From the NCBI GenBank assembly GCA_037043015.1, contig CM073328.1, positions 545,409-609,408 of the forward strand: 64,000 nucleotides of DNA, written 5' to 3'. Shown here piece by piece: positions 58,471 through 64,000 of the stretch. The translations under genes and the position numbers were made by a program. Each line of letters starts with the position of its first letter. Positions within the stretch are counted from its first letter, which is position 1. The DNA is from Bryum argenteum. Its lineage: Eukaryota > Streptophyta > Bryopsida > Bryales > Bryaceae. Under the pieces are notes generated by a model that did no database searches, was not told the DNA's origin, and worked only from the letters and a program-made list of their open reading frames with translations.

Positions 58471-61400
58471 ATGAGCTCTAAAATGTATTTCAAGATTACA
58501 TCGTCGCCTGCTCTTCTCACTCCTCCCACTCGTCGTCGTCGTCCTCTTCATTCCCCGCCCCTCCTACAAAAGTGACGCCATCAAAGTCCTCCGCTCCGAG
58601 CATCGAGTACTAGCGGCACGGTGCCAAAGAGCTTGGACAGTATTTATTGGACATGAAGTACAAGTAGCAGGTTCGCGCTGACCGTTTCTTTGGCAGGATA
58701 CGGAAGAAGAAGATCACCAATGGCAGGTACAGATTTGCTCCCTCTCATCCTCATTTTCAACTTCGAGCATGCCATTCTCTTTGTTCGAAACTGCGAGAAG
58801 ACAAATAGATTGTTCACACTTAAGCTCTCTTTGACTTTAAGGTTTCATTCATCAAATTAGTCCAAACAGGTTCTAGGTTATGGGCTTATCATATCCATGG
58901 TGCATTCCAAGTAGCACAGGTTCTTGATTACATTTAGTGGCATCTAGCCTCAACACTGATTATTGTGATAATAACATGCCATCAGCTTGTTGAAGCGTAG
59001 GCGTAGACATATTTCTTTGTATGAGCTCTTAGATTTTTTTAAGGCTTTAAAATTTGGGTGTCGTTGGACAAGAATATCTGCATTTGCGACAAAGTGGAGT
59101 TCTTGTTGTACAACTTAAAAAGAATATGGGCAAGTCAGTTGGACAACTGCAAATGTAGACGTTCTCTGCTCAATGGTAAGTACTACGGTAGAAGTCCGGA
59201 ATCCTGTTGTCTGCTTTCGGGAGAGCGCCAAGTTCGAACTCTCGTCAACTTCATCTCTTAAAGTTTTTCTTCGGCAACGAGTTGTTTGCTATTTTAGAAT
59301 GAAAAACACCTAGAACGAAGCATTTTGTTTTCTCATATGACTAATAGAGGCACATACATGCATGTGCTTAGAATGGCTTAAAGCTCTCATTCAAGTGCAA
59401 TCATCAGTAAACCTCCATAAAGTCTACTACAAAAGTAATATGAAGGATTCTGGTATGTCGGTATGTGCCCACCTACAAGCTTACGCTTTGTTTATAGTTA
59501 ACCGGCTCTTCAAAAAATCTTTGGTAGAGGAATTTTTGGCACAATAATTTATTTTATTTTTTCATGAGGGAAGGGTGCAAATGCTCCTCGCAGTGTCAAA
59601 ATCAACAGAATGTCGGAAGCAAGAAAATACTTTGCACTGACCTTTCCACTCGAATTCGTGTGCAGCTTAAGGTAGACAAAGTGCGACTCATGGAGATCTG
59701 TGGCACCTTGGACCCTGAATCTCAAAACGTAGGATCTTATATCTCTCCTAGATTGCGATCACTGTGTTCACTATTACCTTATATATACTGTAAATAGACG
59801 CAATTTGGTTTCCTTCATATATTTCACTTGTAGGGAAGTCCTAGATTTTAACATAATATTTATCCTCTATTGTCTATTTGTGCAAATTATAACCTTGATG
59901 AACGATCTTTGTTTTGGTGTGGTCGGTATCCAAAAGGACAAAAACCCTTTTGTAAAGTGATCATAAAACCGCATCTGAGAATTATCTTCGTATTCCAATG
60001 TGCAAGACCGGCATGTTCGTGCACAATCTTGCAAGCCTGAATAACGAGCTAAATCAAAAAGTAGATCCCATTTAAAGGAGTCGACGCAATATGTTGCTTT
60101 CCTCTACCCTTGTGATGATAAGCCAATTGTGCATACAAGACGAAGCTAAAGGGTTTGGAGAAATTGCCATAAACGAAAGCGACAGTGTCTTTTAAATGCT
60201 TCAAAAAGGTATGTAAGAGTTTATTCACACTAAATGTTCAGAGGGGATTGCTTGCATGATGTGTAACTCTGATCTCACCATACACCGTGCCATGATGTGG
60301 GTTTGCGCAGATTAAGAAGTGACGAGCATGAGCAACCCTTGTTGTACGCACCGTTTGCAAGGCCTAGGCGATATCTGCATCTCTATATAGACTCACGCCA
60401 TCTTAGTAGGAAGGTGTACACTACCACAATGTACAGGTAGCCTTGATGCATTCTATTTTTGAATGACAAAACATTGTATCAGTTCTATCTTAAATGCAAT
60501 TGGCAGAAAATCCATGTTGTAGTGCCCACACCGAAGTGCAGTCTTAACAGAAACATGATGTGTTTATAATGTGTTTTCTATGACGCTGATTAACGCGTTT
60601 TGCATGACGTTATGTCGCGTCACAAAACGTTATCGATCATGTTTGATATTGTTTATATTTGCCTTAATTGTTTCCGATATGCGTCAACATGAACACTGGA
60701 GTGTGTTTCCTCTGACACAAAAGTTCAATTTGATGCGTGAATAACACAAACGTTATCTTACGTCATCCTACGTCCAAGGAAGTTATCTGAGACGCGTTAA
60801 AACATGAAACACATGTATTTATCAGCATCAATCAACGTTAAAACCAACACCAAGGACGCACTGCCAAAACACGTCGTGACGTCCATTTACGTAAACACAT
60901 AATCTCTAAATTCGGTGCAAGAATATACGATTAGTACAAGATCACGCCACGTCTCACAATCTAAATTATTGAAAGTCTAAATGCCACCTAAGACTTCCAT
61001 GCTACATTAGCAAATTTTTCATCCATCACAAGGACAAAGACTTCTCCACGTAATATCTGACGTGGAATTAAAAAAATGAAAAAATGTCCACGTCAAATCT
61101 AGCGTAAAATGCAGAAACGCGAGAAACGCTTACGTGGCAGGTAAGTTACTTTCTGATTTACCAAGCTAGGAGACTTTTCCTAAAACACATTATTCACGTT
61201 TAGGAAATGTTTGAACGAGTTACGATAAAAAAGATGACGTCTGTGACATTTTTCGCATTTTTGCGTCAAAAAAATTGTCCACGGTAAACCGATGTGGGGT
61301 AGAGAGAATTAGCTCTAGGAAAACTTTGTGTTTCAGACTGCATCTAAGTCAAAGAAGAAGAAGTAATCAAACTATGTAAGAAAGTCATTGTAAATAACAC

Positions 61401-63300
61401 GAAACAATATTAAGGATATGTTAAAAGGTTAGTATTAATGTGCCAAGTAAACCTTAATTGAGATAAGGTTAGCTTAATTAATCATAAGTGATTAAACAAA
61501 AGATTAGTTGACTAAATATGATTAATTAAAACTTCTAACCTTTATTAGTCTCTAACCGTGATTAGATTAATAAAACAAAGTTAACGCTAATTAATTATGA
61601 TTAGTATTAACAAACATGATTAAGGTATTGAATTTTAATTACTCATAACCCTTCAATACCCTGACCTCTATGATACCCTCTCTGTGGATACCCTTCTATT
61701 AGACATACACTTAGTAGATACACTTAGATTAACAAGCGTTAATTGTTATAAACTTCCTACTTTAATCAAACACCACGGTTTCATACAGTACTAGAATCAT
61801 ACAAGTGATATGTCCTTAGAAAGCTAATACAATAATCTATAATCATTTTAAAATAAATATAACAGGGACTAATACACAAAACACTATCGTCAGTAGAAGT
61901 TAGGCTTTTGAAATTTGAAGGCAACAGACCTCCCTTCTCTAAAAAGACAGTCAATAACTCTTAAGAGCTTCAAATTTGATGAGTGATAACCCTATCGAAA
62001 GCAACTTGATATGTTACAGACTCTTAAAAACCTCAACATCAAAAGATATACACAAAAACTATAGGTTCAGTTTGAAATACGCTCGTTAGCATCATCTATA
62101 TGTTCAGAAAGTAAGATACCCTCTCTTCTTCAAATGAACATCACGACTTCATACTAACTCCAATTGGAATACTCAATAGTTTCTTACAAAAGCAAACTCA
62201 AAATACACAAACCCTTAAATTCCATGCTTAGAAACGCTTTTCACATAACATAGTAACTTCTCAAAGTCACGGTTAACAAAAACACAAGGCAACAAACCAC
62301 CTTGCATTAAATAGAGCGTTGCTCCTTCCTCACAAAACACATAAACGCACCAAACACCATTTTCCAAGCTTACTTACAACATACTCAAAACTTAACAAAT
62401 TTCTCACAAAACTGAAAACACAATACACCCCCAAAGCCAGCAGCTCTTAATGGAAAGGAGAGAGAGAAAAAGAGAAAGAGGGGGCCATCAAGGCCCATAC
62501 CATGCCTATGTGGCATTCTCATGTCATTGGACTGGATGGTCACCCCCGTAGCTCCTTATCACTCATTATCTCCTTGAACTAATGAAAACACCTGCTTCGT
62601 TAAAAGTGCTCATAGGCATGTGCACTTTTTTTGTTGTAAAATACGTTTTCTCTAGAAACGACCTACAAAGTGGTAACTTTTTTGGATATTGTCTGTATAA
62701 CTTATGGCTTTTCACTTGTGTAGCTTTTTCATAGTGTGCTATTAAACATGCGATTGCTCTCACATTTTTAATTTAGAGGAATTTACATTTCCTGAAACTG
62801 AGAATTTAGAGGCAGAAATTTTGAGATTTGTAAAAAACATTGAATGCGTATGATCTGATAAATTATATTATTTTCCTTAACTTGATGTTGTATTCATTAC
62901 TGTTACTTAGTTTATATATAAATATTTGCCTCTCATGTACAACTGCTATGAAGCGATTGTGTAATATTCTCGATATGTCATTGCTTGCATGGATACATCA
63001 AATTACTAACGTGCCTCATTGATTCAAAGTAGGCCTATTCTACTTTCATTGATAGTCTAGGTTTTCTTGCTTCAAAGCTCTTATCGGACATGGGCACATG
63101 CCTACCTCAAACTATATTCTTCTTTTGTACTTTTGGTGTTTGAAATTTTTGAAAGTGAAGTCATCACTATTATAAGACTTCTATGAAATAACAACATTCA
63201 AATACATAATAAATACAATAAATTCAAATTAGTTTATTTAAAGGAAATTGCAACACACGTACATATTTATATAACCAACATAAATTGAAATGATTCTACA
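58471..63300. other. no recognised gene
   Basis: A GC-richer island at 58500-58740 ends in a short frame with GRIRKKKITN, but it cannot be extended into a gene. 60540-61300 is rich in ACGT and GACG words and may relate to the satellite-like array. 61480-61640 is rich in ATTAATTA-type words. Confidence 0.4.
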
Positions 63301-63517
63301 TAATACAAGCTCTATCATTTATGTAGAATCTACTATGTTGAATTTGGTAAATTCAAACTAAATGGATCTCTGTCTGATGGATATACCAAAGCATTCTCCG
63401 CAAATTCCGTTGCTACGTTTACACCAACATCAACTTCACCAAGTTCCCTTGCAGTTAATTCCGAAGTATTATGATACGACAGTAAGTCAGTGGGGGTATA
63501 AATGAAAGAACATTCAT

Positions 63518-64000
63518 TCAGGCACTTGGTGATTCTTTGCGTGTATACCAATGATTACTATCAAACCAAAGTTTAAAAGCAGAAAAATAACGGTAACCAT
63601 CTTTATTTATATCTTGATTTTCCGGAATTTGGGAAGTGGAAACGTGAAAGGAATGTTGAGAAGAAGATCCTCCAACGCCTCCGACTCCTCCAACACCTCC
63701 AACGCCTCCGACTCCTCCAACACCTCCAACGCCTCCGACTCCTTCAACACTTCCAACGCCTCCGACTCCTCCAACACCTCCAACACCTCCAACTTCTTCA
63801 ACTCTCCCAAATTCTCTAACTCTTCCAACGCCTCCTACTCCTCTAACACCTCCAACTTTTCCAACTCTTCCAACTCCTTCCATGTTTGTAATGTTAACTG
63901 CCGTATTTGTACCTTGAAGATTAGGTGCATTACTTGATTGCTTACGCATCTTCTTCGGTAGAGGAGTGCAATCTTCATCACTGCTCTCGATACTTTCATC
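63518..64000 (-). CDS. partial unknown gene with Gly/Val tandem repeat (runs off window)
   Basis: On the minus strand the frame is open from the window edge to a stop at about 63518. It begins with an acidic Ser-rich segment (DESIESSDEDC), then a basic cluster (PLPKKMRK) that could be a nuclear localisation signal. A 9-bp-periodic repeat encodes GVGGVGGVG-like sequence for about 70 residues, followed by non-repetitive DGYRYFSAFKLWFDSNHWYT. A second minus frame (63551-63333) takes over at HWYT/VYTQ and continues plausibly (ITKCLNECSFIYTPTDLLSY), so a frameshift or splice may join them. The plus strand is also open across the repeat (Ser/Asn/Thr-rich, 63551-63937), so the strand is uncertain. 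I recognise no family. Confidence 0.4.
   Translation of the reverse strand, partial: DESIESSDEDCTPLPKKMRKQSSNAPNLQGTNTAVNITNMEGVGRVGKVGGVRGVGGVGRVREFGRVEEVGGVGGVGGVGGVGSVEGVGGVGGVGGVGGVGGVGGVGGVGGSSSQHSFHVSTSQIPENQDINKDGYRYFSAFKLWFDSNHWYTRKESPSA
63668..63885. repeat. 9/27-bp tandem repeat
   Basis: Repeats of CTCCAACGCCTCCGACTC and CTCCAACACCTC form a 27-bp higher-order unit at the left end and decay into variable 9-bp units to the right. The period keeps several frames open on both strands. Confidence 0.9.

Noticed and set aside
58500-58740. Possible basic ribosomal-like exon (GRIRKKKITN)
   Set aside because: The frame is broken by stops on both sides and no splice-consistent partner exon was found.

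Overview
The window is nuclear DNA of a land plant. The genes have GT-AG introns of about 80-750 bp. Two gene products belong in the chloroplast (ribosomal protein S1 and TatC), and the other genes are plant-type (PHO1 phosphate exporter, phi-class glutathione transferase, DUF266/GT14 glycosyltransferase, LEA protein, EF-1alpha). Compact GC-rich exons in AT-rich, repeat-laden intergenic DNA would fit a bryophyte such as a liverwort, but the species cannot be fixed from the sequence alone.

Layout of the first half: 1-2.6 kb AT-rich repeats; 2.8-4.6 kb a three-exon secreted LEA-like gene; 5.4-7.5 kb a Mutator-like MITE and tRNA-derived SINEs; 8.3-10.1 kb a three-exon GT14 gene (+) facing a three-exon phi GST (-, 10.7-11.6 kb); 12.5-15.3 kb repeats, with inverted copia RNase H fragments and a foldback element; 16.3-19.3 kb a seven-exon plastid RPS1 gene (+) convergent with a twelve-exon PHO1 gene (-, 20.4-24.5 kb); 26.4-30.6 kb one intact and two decayed copies of an unrecognised membrane-protein gene, plus a CACTA MITE.

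Layout of the second half: 32.6-33.5 kb a Harbinger-like element; 34.5-36.2 kb a three-exon chloroplast TatC gene with a clear TATA box; 38.5-40.9 kb a nest of transposons enclosing a palindromic minisatellite; 41.8-43.3 kb (+) and 53.4-54.9 kb (-) two almost identical EF-1alpha genes forming 2.42 kb inverted arms around 8.26 kb of repeats; 56.8-57.1 kb a full-length SINE; 57.6-58.5 kb a satellite-like array. A partial unknown gene with a GV-rich repeat runs off the right edge on the minus strand.

I rebuilt exon structures by hand. For LEA, GT14, GST, RPS1, PHO1, TatC and EF-1alpha copy B, the exon lengths sum to an exact multiple of three with consistent splice phases. EF-1alpha copy A carries one extra C in a C-run inside the GTPase G3 motif and is therefore out of frame. 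All differences I found between the two EF-1alpha arms are three homopolymer length changes and two base substitutions. The genes show no operon-like functional linkage; RPS1 and TatC both serve the chloroplast but are separate loci. I saw no single new multi-gene system. The most notable structures are the inverted EF-1alpha duplication, a tRNA-derived SINE family with exact target-site duplications, and the nested 38.5-40.9 kb region.
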